Below the pieces are notes generated by a model. That model made no database searches and was not told the DNA's origin. It saw only the letters and a list, made by a program, of their open reading frames with translations. From Clostridia bacterium (GTDB lineage Bacteria; Bacillota; Clostridia; Oscillospirales; CAG-272): DNA of 62,443 bases. Made by a program: the position numbers and the translations under genes. The DNA lies in NCBI GenBank assembly GCA_017959065.1, contig JAGDBK010000068.1:1-62443 (forward strand). Reading direction: 5' to 3'. This document shows positions 18,342-26,829 of this stretch, in pieces (within the stretch, counting starts at the first letter, position 1; each line of letters begins with the position of its first letter).

Positions 18342-18884
18342 TTGAAATTCTTCCTGGACAATGACAAGCTCATCAAAGGTCTTTCCTACGGCGGCCTGTC
18401 ATTCTTTTTTGTGCTTCTGCAGATCACATTGATCCCCAGATATCCGATCTTCGGTGTCTGTCCCGACATTGTTCTGTCGTGCGTTCTTTCCATCGCGATG
18501 TATGAAGGCGCCAGATTCGGTGCAGTTTCGGGGATTGTTATCGGATTCGTGATCGACGCTGTCGGCTCTTACGGACTTTCTCTCAGCCCTCTTTTTTACA
18601 TGATCTTCGGCTATATAACAGGGCTCTGTTCCGACTATCTGTTTAAAAGAGGCTGGCTTTCGTTCTCTATGTCATCCGCAGTCGCATACTTTTTCCGGGG
18701 CTTTCTGACTCTGATAAACATTTCCGCTGCCTGGAAACAGTATTCCACGGGATATGTCTTCCTCCATATCCTGGCCCCGGAAGTCCTGTTCTCATTCCTG
18801 TTCTCATTCCCTGTTTTCTTCTTCTTCAGTCTGATCGCGCACAGATTCCACAAAAGTACCGATGTCGACCGTCCTGATATCTGA
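18342..18884 (+). CDS. mreD: Rod shape-determining protein MreD
   Basis: Small polytopic membrane protein of the elongasome. 180 residues with about five membrane helices. Identification rests on size, hydrophobic pattern, a motif like 'GVCPDIVLSCVLSIAMYEG' and position between mreC and a PBP2 gene. The start appears to be TTG at 18342; the ribosome site (AGGGACGG) is rather far upstream, so the start is less certain. Confidence 0.88.
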   Translation: MKFFLDNDKLIKGLSYGGLSFFFVLLQITLIPRYPIFGVCPDIVLSCVLSIAMYEGARFGAVSGIVIGFVIDAVGSYGLSLSPLFYMIFGYITGLCSDYLFKRGWLSFSMSSAVAYFFRGFLTLINISAAWKQYSTGYVFLHILAPEVLFSFLFSFPVFFFFSLIAHRFHKSTDVDRPDI

Positions 18885-18962
18885 ACATGCGGCCGCGCAT
18901 TCACGCTGCATTTCCGGCATCCGCATGCCCGAGAGGACAAACCCGTTTTCGCTTGAGAGAAG

Positions 18963-21122
18963 GTGGTTAAAATCCCGAAAAGTAAAAAACCCCGTGTCAA
19001 CAGTTCACGGAGATATATAGGTATTTTCGTCTTTTTCGTTCTTGCCTGCGTGGTTTATTCGGCAAGGCTCATCAACATACAGATCTCCGGACAGGACTAC
19101 TATTCCTCCGGGAAAGCGGGCACTTATCAGAGAAGGGAGATAATATACGCGGAGCGCGGGGAGATATTTGACAGGAACGGCGTTCCGCTCGTGATCAACG
19201 AATATACGGAAAACATCATCCTTGATTACGGATCGATGCCTTACTACAATTCAGCCAAAAACCTCCTGATCTCCCAAGCTGTCTCGGTGATACGTTCAAA
19301 CGGAGATTCTTCGCTTCTGACCGAACTGAACTATCCGGTATCCGGAAATGCCCCGGATTTCTATTTTGACGAATCGTTCTTCGCCGATCAGACAAAATCG
19401 GCGAGGTTCAAGCGTATTCTGAAGGAACACGGTCTTTCGGAAGAGATAACATGCGAGACCTTTGTTTCCAGCTTTCTCAGATCCTACGGACTCACCGACA
19501 GAAACGGAAAGTTCATATATACCGGAGACGACGTATACGAGATCCTCGCACGCCGTTTTGACATGGAATACATGCGGTTCTCCGAAGAGACCCCGTATAT
19601 TCTTGCCGAAAACGCAGATATCTCGCTCATATCGTCAATAAAGGAATCATTTACCTACGGTGTCCGTACTATGGTTTCGTCTTCCAGAAAATACTGTTTC
19701 CCGGGTTTCGCATCTCATATTCTCGGAAGGATGGGCAAGATACCGGCCGGAAGAGAAAACGAATATCTGGAGAAAGGATACTCTCTTGACTCCTATATCG
19801 GAATCTCCGGGGCCGAAGCCGCATTTGAGAATTATCTCCGGGGACAGAACGGCTTAAAGATCGTTACCGAAGACGAGTACGGTTATATAATTGATGAGAC
19901 CATAGAGAAAGCTCCGGTTTCGGGACAGGATGTTTACCTGACGATCGATATCAACCTCCAGATAGTCGCGGAATACGCTTTGAAAAACAATATAGACTAT
20001 ATAGTTGAAAACGCCGTCCTGTCCGGCGTGCCGCTTTCGGGAGAAGACGCAAAGGCCGGCGCGCTCTCCATTCTGGAGATCGGCACGAACGACGTTCTGG
20101 CGCTCGCTTCATATCCCTCTTTTAATCTGGCAACCTTCAACAGGGACTACAGCCGTCTTATCGCCAATGACACTTCTCCACTCCTGAACAGGGCTCTGAA
20201 CGGAATGTATACCCCGGGTTCTACTTTCAAGATTGCCACGGCTGCGGCAGCTCTCTCTGAAGGAGTAGTCTCCGCCACGCAGCTTATAAATGATACCGGC
20301 AAATACACTTATTATTCAGATTACCAGCCGGCATGCTGGATATACAACAGGTACGGATTCGGACACGGATTCCAGAACATCGTTCAGGCGATCCAGAACT
20401 CATGTAACTATTATTTCTTCGAGGCAGGAAGACTTCTCACGATAGAAAGACTGGTCGATTACTGCAGAAAGTTCGGCCTCGGAGAGAAGACCGGGATAGA
20501 GCTCGGAGAAACATCCGGCGTTCTTGACTGCCCCGAATACAGAGAGAAGAGCGAGAGCGACGCCTGGCAGGTCGGAGACGTGCTTCAGGTCGCCATCGGT
20601 CAGGGCAAGAGCATGTTCTCGCCTCTCCAGCTGGCCAATTATATTGCGACATTCATCACCGGAGAACGAAGAAGCACTCACATCCTCTCTTCCGTCCATC
20701 AGTACGGAACCGATGTCGTTACATTTGAAAAAAGCGCCGGTGAGATCCTGGATACCGTGGAAATCTCATCATACAACCGTTCGATAATCCTCAGCGCTAT
20801 GAAAAACGTCGTTGATATAGGTTCTGCCGCGTCGGTGTTTGCCGACTATGACATCACGGTCGGCGGAAAGACCGGTACTGCTCAGGTAAACGAAAAGAAA
20901 AGTGAAAACGCGATCTTTGTTGGGTTTGCACCGTATGACTCGCCGAAGATCGTTGCCTCCGTCGTCATTGAACAGGGAAGCAGCGGCACAACGGCATCCC
21001 GGGCGATCCGAGATGTTTTCGATTACTACTTCTCTGTCGGCAGTTTCAAAAATGCCCCGGAAGACAGGGCCGAATTCGTTTCAAAAATCATCAGTGAATA
21101 CAGCGGTTCAAGTGTTTCATGA
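18963..21122 (+). CDS. mrdA: Penicillin-binding protein 2 (elongasome transpeptidase)
   Basis: Class B PBP that cross-links side-wall peptidoglycan with RodA and MreCD. A cytoplasmic basic start is followed by one membrane helix (about residues 18-38), the PBP dimerisation domain, then the transpeptidase domain with SxxK as STFK (about residue 420), SxN as SCN (about 480) and KTG in 'GGKTGTAQ' (about 640). Length 719. The first legal start is GTG at 18963, but it lies inside the best ribosome site (AGAAGGTGG); an ATC at 18972 has ideal spacing, so the true start is uncertain. The last bases overlap the first parS region. Confidence 0.93.
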   Translation: MVKIPKSKKPRVNSSRRYIGIFVFFVLACVVYSARLINIQISGQDYYSSGKAGTYQRREIIYAERGEIFDRNGVPLVINEYTENIILDYGSMPYYNSAKNLLISQAVSVIRSNGDSSLLTELNYPVSGNAPDFYFDESFFADQTKSARFKRILKEHGLSEEITCETFVSSFLRSYGLTDRNGKFIYTGDDVYEILARRFDMEYMRFSEETPYILAENADISLISSIKESFTYGVRTMVSSSRKYCFPGFASHILGRMGKIPAGRENEYLEKGYSLDSYIGISGAEAAFENYLRGQNGLKIVTEDEYGYIIDETIEKAPVSGQDVYLTIDINLQIVAEYALKNNIDYIVENAVLSGVPLSGEDAKAGALSILEIGTNDVLALASYPSFNLATFNRDYSRLIANDTSPLLNRALNGMYTPGSTFKIATAAAALSEGVVSATQLINDTGKYTYYSDYQPACWIYNRYGFGHGFQNIVQAIQNSCNYYFFEAGRLLTIERLVDYCRKFGLGEKTGIELGETSGVLDCPEYREKSESDAWQVGDVLQVAIGQGKSMFSPLQLANYIATFITGERRSTHILSSVHQYGTDVVTFEKSAGEILDTVEISSYNRSIILSAMKNVVDIGSAASVFADYDITVGGKTGTAQVNEKKSENAIFVGFAPYDSPKIVASVVIEQGSSGTTASRAIRDVFDYYFSVGSFKNAPEDRAEFVSKIISEYSGSSVS

Positions 21123-21126
21123 AAAA

Positions 21127-21142
21127 TGTTTCACGTGAAACA
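21127..21142. other. parS centromere site 1
   Basis: A perfect 16-bp palindrome TGTTTCACGTGAAACA, identical to the canonical ParB/Spo0J binding site of Bacillota and most bacteria. It lies in the short gap between mrdA and rsmG, 0.9 kb before parA. ParB would load here and spread to form the segregation complex. Confidence 0.95.
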
Positions 21143-21165
21143 TTCATCCGCTCCTTCGGTGCAGT

Positions 21166-21891
21166 ATGGACAGTATTTCAAATATTATCGCGGAAGTTCT
21201 GGAAATCAACGGGCTTGGCGCGTTCGCCGGCTGCAAACAGCTGGAACAGTACAGCCGCCTCTATTCCGAAGTCAGATCGGCGAACGAAAAATTCAATCTT
21301 ACCGCAATAACGGACCCAACCGAATTTGCGGTAAGACACATCGCGGACTCGCTTTCTGCAGCTGAGTTTATCCCGCCGCACTCAACTTTGCTGGATGTGG
21401 GATGCGGTGCGGGATTTCCGTCTCTGCCTCTTTCTATAGCCCGTCCCGACATCAATATCACTTCTCTGGACTCCACGGCGAAAAAGACGGCATTCGTCAG
21501 CCGGACCGCCAGCATCCTTTCGATCGACAGGCTTACGGCAATATGCGACCGGGCCGAAAACGCCGCTCACGGACCGCTTCGCGAATCATTTCAGGTCGTG
21601 ATCAGCAGAGCCGTCGCCAGATTCAATATTCTGGCGGAACTCTGTATTCCCTTCGTCTGCCAAAACGGGGTGTTTATCGCCATGAAGGGAGAGCGATCAG
21701 CCGAGGAGGCTTCTTCGGCGTCTGACTGGATCGGGTCGTTAGGCGGATCTTTGCCGGAAGCAAACGGCTTTATACTCAAAGGCGAAGCATCGGACCTTTC
21801 TCGCTGCATCCTTGTATCGAGAAAAGTCAGAAAGTCTCCTGAAGATTATCCGAGAGATTTTTCGAAGATCCGCCGTCGTCCTCTTTCTTAA
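21166..21891 (+). CDS. rsmG: 16S rRNA (guanine-527-N7)-methyltransferase RsmG
   Basis: Methylates G527 in the 530 loop of 16S rRNA; loss gives low-level streptomycin resistance in other bacteria. The SAM-binding motif 'LLDVGCGAGFPSLPLSIARP' is at about residues 70-90, followed by 'SRAVARFNILAELCIPF' and 'FIAMKGE'. Length 241 is normal. It sits directly before parA-parB, the classical gidB-soj-spo0J order near oriC. The parS sites flank it on both sides. Confidence 0.94.
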   Translation: MDSISNIIAEVLEINGLGAFAGCKQLEQYSRLYSEVRSANEKFNLTAITDPTEFAVRHIADSLSAAEFIPPHSTLLDVGCGAGFPSLPLSIARPDINITSLDSTAKKTAFVSRTASILSIDRLTAICDRAENAAHGPLRESFQVVISRAVARFNILAELCIPFVCQNGVFIAMKGERSAEEASSASDWIGSLGGSLPEANGFILKGEASDLSRCILVSRKVRKSPEDYPRDFSKIRRRPLS

Positions 21892-21907
21892 TGTTTCACG
21901 TGAAACA
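21892..21907. other. parS centromere site 2
   Basis: Perfect TGTTTCACGTGAAACA starting at the base after the rsmG stop codon, in the 153-base gap before parA. Confidence 0.95.
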
Positions 21908-22044
21908 TTGAACAGATCGCGGACAGACTGCCTGTCTTCCTGCTTTTGGCGTCGTCTCCGGTGCGACCGCCGTATTGACTTTTATCTCTTCAAAGGTATA
22001 TAATTATCCTGCATCCTGGTCCGAAAAGGCCGGATGCTTTATCA

Positions 22045-22941
22045 ATGAGGCAACGCCGTCCGGCGGTTTTTCCCGCATCATTTCAGGAAGGCCTGCCCCT
22101 TTCAAATAATCCGAAAGGAACCGTCACCCGACGGCAGAGTAAACCGGATTTGTCCGTTGTAATTGCTTTTGCGAACCAGAAAGGCGGAGTGGGGAAGACC
22201 ACCTCGTGCGTGAATATCGCAGCATGCGTCGGAGCGCTCGGAAAAAAGACTCTTTTAATTGATATGGACCCGCAGGGAAACACGACAAGCGGTGTCGGGA
22301 TCAGCAAAAAAAGCATCCGGTTCTCTTCTTATGACCTGCTTTCCGGAGAGGAAAAGGATGAAGCCAAAATCACCAAAACGCGCTTCGCAAATCTGGACAT
22401 AATACCGACTACGATATCGCTTGCAGGCGCGGAATTCGAACTGGTCAACGAAAAAGACCGTGAATACATCTTCAAGAACGGTATCGCCGGGATCCGCGAC
22501 GAGTACGATTACGTTTTTATCGATTGTCCCCCGTCTCTCGGCATCCTTACGATCAACGTCCTCACTGCCGCAGACAGCGTCATCATACCGATGCAGTGCG
22601 AATACTATTCTCTTGAAGGCCTCTCCCAGCTGATGATTACGATCAAGAAGATCAAGCAGCTGTATAATCCCGGTCTCGACCTGTGCGGCATCCTGATAAC
22701 GATGTTCAACGGAAGGCTGAATCTTTCCGCACAGGTGCTGAAAGAAGTAAAAAAATACTATTCAGACAAGCTGTTTTCCGTCCCGGTCGCCCGAAACGTA
22801 AAGCTCTCGGAAGCCCCGGGGTTCGGTGAACCGGTTATTTATCACGACAAGTACTCCAAGGGCGCGCAAAACTACATGGATGTCGCCCAGGAGCTGATCG
22901 AGCGCACAAGATCGTTTGGCGAAGGATCAGGAAAGGAGTAA
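22045..22941 (+). CDS. parA: Chromosome partitioning ATPase ParA (Soj)
   Basis: Deviant-Walker ATPase that moves ParB-parS complexes and regulates DnaA in relatives. The P-loop 'NQKGGVGKTT' comes at about residue 44, Walker A' and B motifs 'LLIDMDPQGN' at about 73 and 'DYVFIDCPPSLG' at about 155. Length from the first ATG is 298, about 36 residues longer than usual Soj, and that ATG has no clear ribosome site. A TTG at 22150 would begin the protein right at the conserved 'SVVIAFANQKGG', so the start is open. parB follows after two bases. Confidence 0.93.
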   Translation: MRQRRPAVFPASFQEGLPLSNNPKGTVTRRQSKPDLSVVIAFANQKGGVGKTTSCVNIAACVGALGKKTLLIDMDPQGNTTSGVGISKKSIRFSSYDLLSGEEKDEAKITKTRFANLDIIPTTISLAGAEFELVNEKDREYIFKNGIAGIRDEYDYVFIDCPPSLGILTINVLTAADSVIIPMQCEYYSLEGLSQLMITIKKIKQLYNPGLDLCGILITMFNGRLNLSAQVLKEVKKYYSDKLFSVPVARNVKLSEAPGFGEPVIYHDKYSKGAQNYMDVAQELIERTRSFGEGSGKE

Positions 22942-22943
22942 AA

Positions 22944-23825
22944 ATGGCTAAAAAAAGCGGGCTCGGCCGCGGCCTCGATGTCGTCTTCATGGAGAACTCT
23001 CTGGACGATGAGAAACGGGAAAGTTCAACTCTGCTCAGAATATCGCAGATCGAGCCGAGCCATGATCAGCCCAGAAAAAAATTCGACGCCGAATCACTGT
23101 CCGAGCTGGCGGACTCCATCGCAAGCCACGGCCTTATCCAGCCGATCATCGTCCGGCCGATCGCGGACGGCTTTTATCAGATCATAGCCGGAGAAAGAAG
23201 ATGGCGGGCTTCAAAGCTCGCGGGCCTTTCTGAAGTCCCCGTGATCATACGGGAAGCAGATGACCAGACAGCGGCACAGATTGCTCTGATCGAAAACATT
23301 CAGAGGCAGGATCTGAATCCGGTCGAAGAAGCGGAGGGATTTCGTTCACTGATAGAAGAGCACTCCATGACGCAGGAAGAAGTTGCTGCGGCAGTCGGCA
23401 AAAGCAGAAGTGCCGTAACCAATTCTCTCAGGCTTCTGGATCTTCCGGCACAGATCGTCAGTGATCTTAAAAACGGCGACATCACCGCCGGTCACGCCCG
23501 CGCGATCCTTGGTCTCAGGAACCGCGAGGACATGGTCCGGGTCTCTGAAACGGTAAAAGCCAGACATCTTTCTGTAAGATCCACTGAAGAATACGTCAGG
23601 AAGGCAAACTCCAGGGCATCAGCCTCCGCCGCGCAATCTAAACCGGCCGGCGCTCTTTCCATCGACTATCTGGCCGATATAGAGCACAGACTGATGAAGA
23701 CTTTGGGAAGAAAAGTCAGCATCGCGGCAAAAGGAAAAAAGCATAAAATAACCCTTGAGTTCAGCGACGAGGCCGACTTTGAGGAACTTGTCTCTAGACT
23801 GGATCCGGAAATTCTAAAGTACTGA
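22944..23825 (+). CDS. parB: Chromosome partitioning protein ParB (Spo0J)
   Basis: CTPase and parS-binding protein. It opens with the short ParA-activating N-terminus 'KKSGLGRGLD', then the ParB/Srx CTP-binding domain with 'PRKKFDAESLSELADSI' and the GERRWRA box (about residue 75), then the helix-turn-helix ('MTQEEVAAAVGKSRSAVTNS', about 137-156) and a C-terminal dimerisation region. Length 293. Three parS sites lie within 2.7 kb around it. Ribosome site GGAAAGGAG, spaced 6. Confidence 0.95.
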   Translation: MAKKSGLGRGLDVVFMENSLDDEKRESSTLLRISQIEPSHDQPRKKFDAESLSELADSIASHGLIQPIIVRPIADGFYQIIAGERRWRASKLAGLSEVPVIIREADDQTAAQIALIENIQRQDLNPVEEAEGFRSLIEEHSMTQEEVAAAVGKSRSAVTNSLRLLDLPAQIVSDLKNGDITAGHARAILGLRNREDMVRVSETVKARHLSVRSTEEYVRKANSRASASAAQSKPAGALSIDYLADIEHRLMKTLGRKVSIAAKGKKHKITLEFSDEADFEELVSRLDPEILKY

Positions 23826-23834
23826 TCTCCTCAA

Positions 23835-23850
23835 TGTTTCACGTGAAACA
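23835..23850. other. parS centromere site 3
   Basis: Perfect TGTTTCACGTGAAACA ten bases after the parB stop and about 50 bases before serS. Confidence 0.95.
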
Positions 23851-23898
23851 TTTCCGGCCCGCCCCCAAATCATTTATTAAAAATAGCGAGGAAACAAT

Positions 23899-25191
23899 AT
23901 GCTTGACATCAAACTTTTCAGAACAAATCCAGATGTAATCCGCGAGAATCTGAGAAAAAAATTCCAGGAGGAAAAGCTTCCCCTTGTTGATCAGATCATA
24001 AAACTAGATGAGGAATTCCGCGCATCAAAAGCCCGCACTGACGAGCTCCGCGCATTAAAGAACAAAGTCAGCAAAGAGATCGGCGTTCTTATGGGCCAGG
24101 GCAGAAAAGACGAGGCGGAGGCTGCAAAAGCAAAGGTCGCCGAGACGGCTGATGAGCTGCTTGCAAACGAGGAAAAAGCCGGACGCCTTTCCGAAGAGAT
24201 AAGAAAGCTTATGATGGTCATCCCGAACATCATCGACCCGTCGGTTCCTATCGGCAAGGACGACAGTTTCAACGTTGAACTCGAGAAGTTCGGAGATCCC
24301 TTTGTTCCGGACTACGAAATACCTTATCATGTCGAAATAATGGAAAGTCTTGCCGGAATAGATCTTGACAGTGCAAGGAAAACCAGCGGCAACGGTTTCT
24401 ATTATCTTACCGGCGACATCGCGCGGCTTCATTCCGCGATACTTACCTATGCCCGTGATTTTATGATAGACAGGGGATTCACATATGTCATCCCGCCGTT
24501 TATGATCCGTTCGAGCGTTGTTGACGGCGTCATGAGTTTCACTGAGATGGAAAACATGATGTATAAAATCGAAGGGGAGGACCTTTACCTGATCGGTACC
24601 AGCGAACACTCAATGATCGGCAGATATGTAGATACCATAAACGACGAAGCGTCTCTGCCGTTCGCGCTTACAAGCTACTCCCCGTGCTTCAGGAAGGAAG
24701 TCGGCGCCCACGGGATCGAAGAGAGAGGCGTATACCGCATTCACCAGTTTGAAAAGCAGGAAATGATAGTGATATGCTCTCCGGAAGAAAGCAACATCTG
24801 GTATGACAGGATGTGGAACAATACTGTCGATTTCTTCAGGACTCTCGATATACCAGTGAGGACGCTCGAGTGCTGTTCCGGAGACCTTGCAGACCTGAAG
24901 GTAAAGAGTCTCGACGTGGAAGCCTGGTCACCGCGTCAGAAAAAATATTTCGAAGTGGGAAGCTGTTCAAACCTCGGCGATGCCCAGGCCAGAAGGCTGT
25001 CGATCCGCATCAAGCCGAAGAACGGCGGACCTACATATTTCCCGCATACGCTCAACAACACCGTCGTCGCACCGCCGAGAATGCTGATAGCTTTCCTGGA
25101 AAACAATTACTGCGAAGACGGTACGGTAAAGATACCTGCCGTACTGCGTCCTTACATGGGTGGGAAAGAACTGCTCCGCCCCGGCAAGTAA
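23899..25191 (+). CDS. serS: Seryl-tRNA synthetase
   Basis: Charges tRNA-Ser (and tRNA-Sec where present). The N-terminal long coiled-coil arm spans about residues 30-105; the class II catalytic core follows with motif 2 'SPCFRKEVGAHGIEERGVYR' (about 255-275) and motif 3 'VAPPRMLIAFLENN' (about 393). Length 430 is normal. Preceded by parS site 3 and a GCGAGGAAAC ribosome site. No T-box element is visible in the 73-base leader. As in several Clostridia, serS stands next to parB. Confidence 0.96.
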   Translation: MLDIKLFRTNPDVIRENLRKKFQEEKLPLVDQIIKLDEEFRASKARTDELRALKNKVSKEIGVLMGQGRKDEAEAAKAKVAETADELLANEEKAGRLSEEIRKLMMVIPNIIDPSVPIGKDDSFNVELEKFGDPFVPDYEIPYHVEIMESLAGIDLDSARKTSGNGFYYLTGDIARLHSAILTYARDFMIDRGFTYVIPPFMIRSSVVDGVMSFTEMENMMYKIEGEDLYLIGTSEHSMIGRYVDTINDEASLPFALTSYSPCFRKEVGAHGIEERGVYRIHQFEKQEMIVICSPEESNIWYDRMWNNTVDFFRTLDIPVRTLECCSGDLADLKVKSLDVEAWSPRQKKYFEVGSCSNLGDAQARRLSIRIKPKNGGPTYFPHTLNNTVVAPPRMLIAFLENNYCEDGTVKIPAVLRPYMGGKELLRPGK

Positions 25192-25254
25192 CCGGACGCA
25201 ATCATATCAGCGGGACGCCCGCTCTGACCGATCAAGAAAGGATGCTGATTAAAA

Positions 25255-25773
25255 ATGATGCGTAACAGCCTGCTGAAAATCACCCTTTCGAACCCGTCCA
25301 TTTCCTTGTCCATAGTCATCTGGTGTATTTACATAGGTGCCGTAATCGGATGGATCATAGCTCTGTTCAACAAGCTTGTCCCGGGGAGGATAGTCAGAAA
25401 GCTGCTGAATCTGGAGATCGTGTCACCTGAAGACGCGGTCACCGCAGCCGATATAAAGGCCAAAAATCCCCTGATGCTTTTCCTGCTTCGGGACGGATCT
25501 TCGTTAAGGCGGATCGTACGGAGCAAAGAAGAGGCGGATATGGTCTCAGACAGCGCAGAAGGAGAAAAAAAGCAGGTCAGGATACCGGCAAAAAGCCAGC
25601 ATTTCTACATACCGGAAGAAAAAGTGGCTGAAGCCGAAAAAAGATACAGCATATCCGCGGCCGATATCATTGGACTTGTGCTCGGTTCTGTTGTTCTTCT
25701 TGCGGTCGCTTTTATACTCTTCAATTTCGGAATACCTGCGATAATGAACATGATCGAAAGCAATTTCGGATAA
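25255..25773 (+). CDS. Two-helix membrane protein of unknown function
   Basis: A 172-residue protein I do not recognise by family. One membrane helix is near the N-terminus (about residues 18-38, 'LSIVIWCIYIGAVIGWIIAL'), a charged cytoplasmic region of about 95 residues follows, with a 'SQHFYIPEEKVAEAEKRYS' segment, and a second helix spans about 138-160. AAAGGATG ribosome site upstream. It lies between serS and the MORN-repeat gene with short gaps, consistent with one transcript. Confidence 0.75.
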   Translation: MMRNSLLKITLSNPSISLSIVIWCIYIGAVIGWIIALFNKLVPGRIVRKLLNLEIVSPEDAVTAADIKAKNPLMLFLLRDGSSLRRIVRSKEEADMVSDSAEGEKKQVRIPAKSQHFYIPEEKVAEAEKRYSISAADIIGLVLGSVVLLAVAFILFNFGIPAIMNMIESNFG

Positions 25774-25858
25774 TATTGCTCCCACCCTTTTTAAACCGGG
25801 CTCAAAGCCTTAAAGTATTAAGGGCCCCTCACAGTTTTTCACTTTTTCAGAAAGGAGA

Positions 25859-26773
25859 ATGCCGCAAGTCTCTATGGATTTACGGCAGGCAATATCTCTC
25901 GGAACTCAAAACATTCTGGGAAATTGCCAGATTTTTTTGATGAATAATCCTGCTGTCAAAAAAAGACCCCGCGCCCGCAGACGCAGAATGAAGTTCTCTC
26001 ACGTCGTCATAATATGCATAGTGATCGCGCTGATAATGCTGCTGATAACGATAGGCCTTCTTTACGCTCTTGGCCTGAGGTATGTTACCGAATCGCTGTC
26101 CGACGGTTCTCAGGTGGCGTTTTTCGGTTGGATGAAAGACGGCGAAATGGTTTCCGGGACATTGTATTATCCGGGCGGAGTCAACGCAAAATATGACAAA
26201 GAGGCAGGCTTGCTCGTATACTCCGACAAAAGCTGGTATGAAGGCAAGATGTCCGGAATACTGAAGGAAGGCAAAGGTACTTTTTATTACTCGAACGGAG
26301 ACAAATACGAAGGTACGTTCTCCAGAGACAAGATGGACGGGAGCGGAACATATACAACAAAAACAGGACAGTATTATGAAGGCGACTTCAAAGACGGCCG
26401 TTTCGAGGGAAACGGTAAATATGTCTGGGAAGACGGAAGCTATTACGACGGGGCATTCCTGAACGGCAAGAAGCACGGTCAGGGGTCCAGTGTATGGGCA
26501 GACGGGGCCATTTATTCCGGCGGGTACGTCAACGGGCTGAAAGAAGGACAGGGCAAGTACGTCCTTTCTTCCGGTGACATTTACGAAGGCGAATTCAAAA
26601 ACGACATGCGGGACGGGACCGGCAAATACATCTGGTCCAACGGAGACGTTTACGAAGGTGAATTCAAAAACAATCTGATGAACGGAAGAGGTACCATCAC
26701 CTTTGCTTCAGGACGCATCTATACGGGAGAATTCGAGAACGGAAGGATCGTCTGGGCAAACGTCGAGGAATGA
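25859..26773 (+). CDS. Membrane-anchored MORN-repeat protein
   Basis: A basic stretch (KKRPRARRRR, about residues 32-41), then one membrane helix (about 47-70), then some eight MORN repeats of about 23 residues (pattern YEGxFxxGxxxGxGxxxxxxG), for example 'YEGTFSRDKMDGSGTYTTKT' and 'YEGEFKNDMRDGTGKYIW'. MORN repeats bind lipids or proteins or act as scaffolds; in bacteria their roles are mostly unknown. The first ATG (25859) touches its ribosome site AAAGGAG; the next ATG at 25874 or one at 25940 may be used instead. The repeats face outward if the positive-inside rule holds. Confidence 0.85.
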   Translation: MPQVSMDLRQAISLGTQNILGNCQIFLMNNPAVKKRPRARRRRMKFSHVVIICIVIALIMLLITIGLLYALGLRYVTESLSDGSQVAFFGWMKDGEMVSGTLYYPGGVNAKYDKEAGLLVYSDKSWYEGKMSGILKEGKGTFYYSNGDKYEGTFSRDKMDGSGTYTTKTGQYYEGDFKDGRFEGNGKYVWEDGSYYDGAFLNGKKHGQGSSVWADGAIYSGGYVNGLKEGQGKYVLSSGDIYEGEFKNDMRDGTGKYIWSNGDVYEGEFKNNLMNGRGTITFASGRIYTGEFENGRIVWANVEE

Positions 26774-26829
26774 TCGCATACTCCGCACATGTTTTATTCG
26801 ATTATTAGTTTCAACAGAAGGATATAAAA

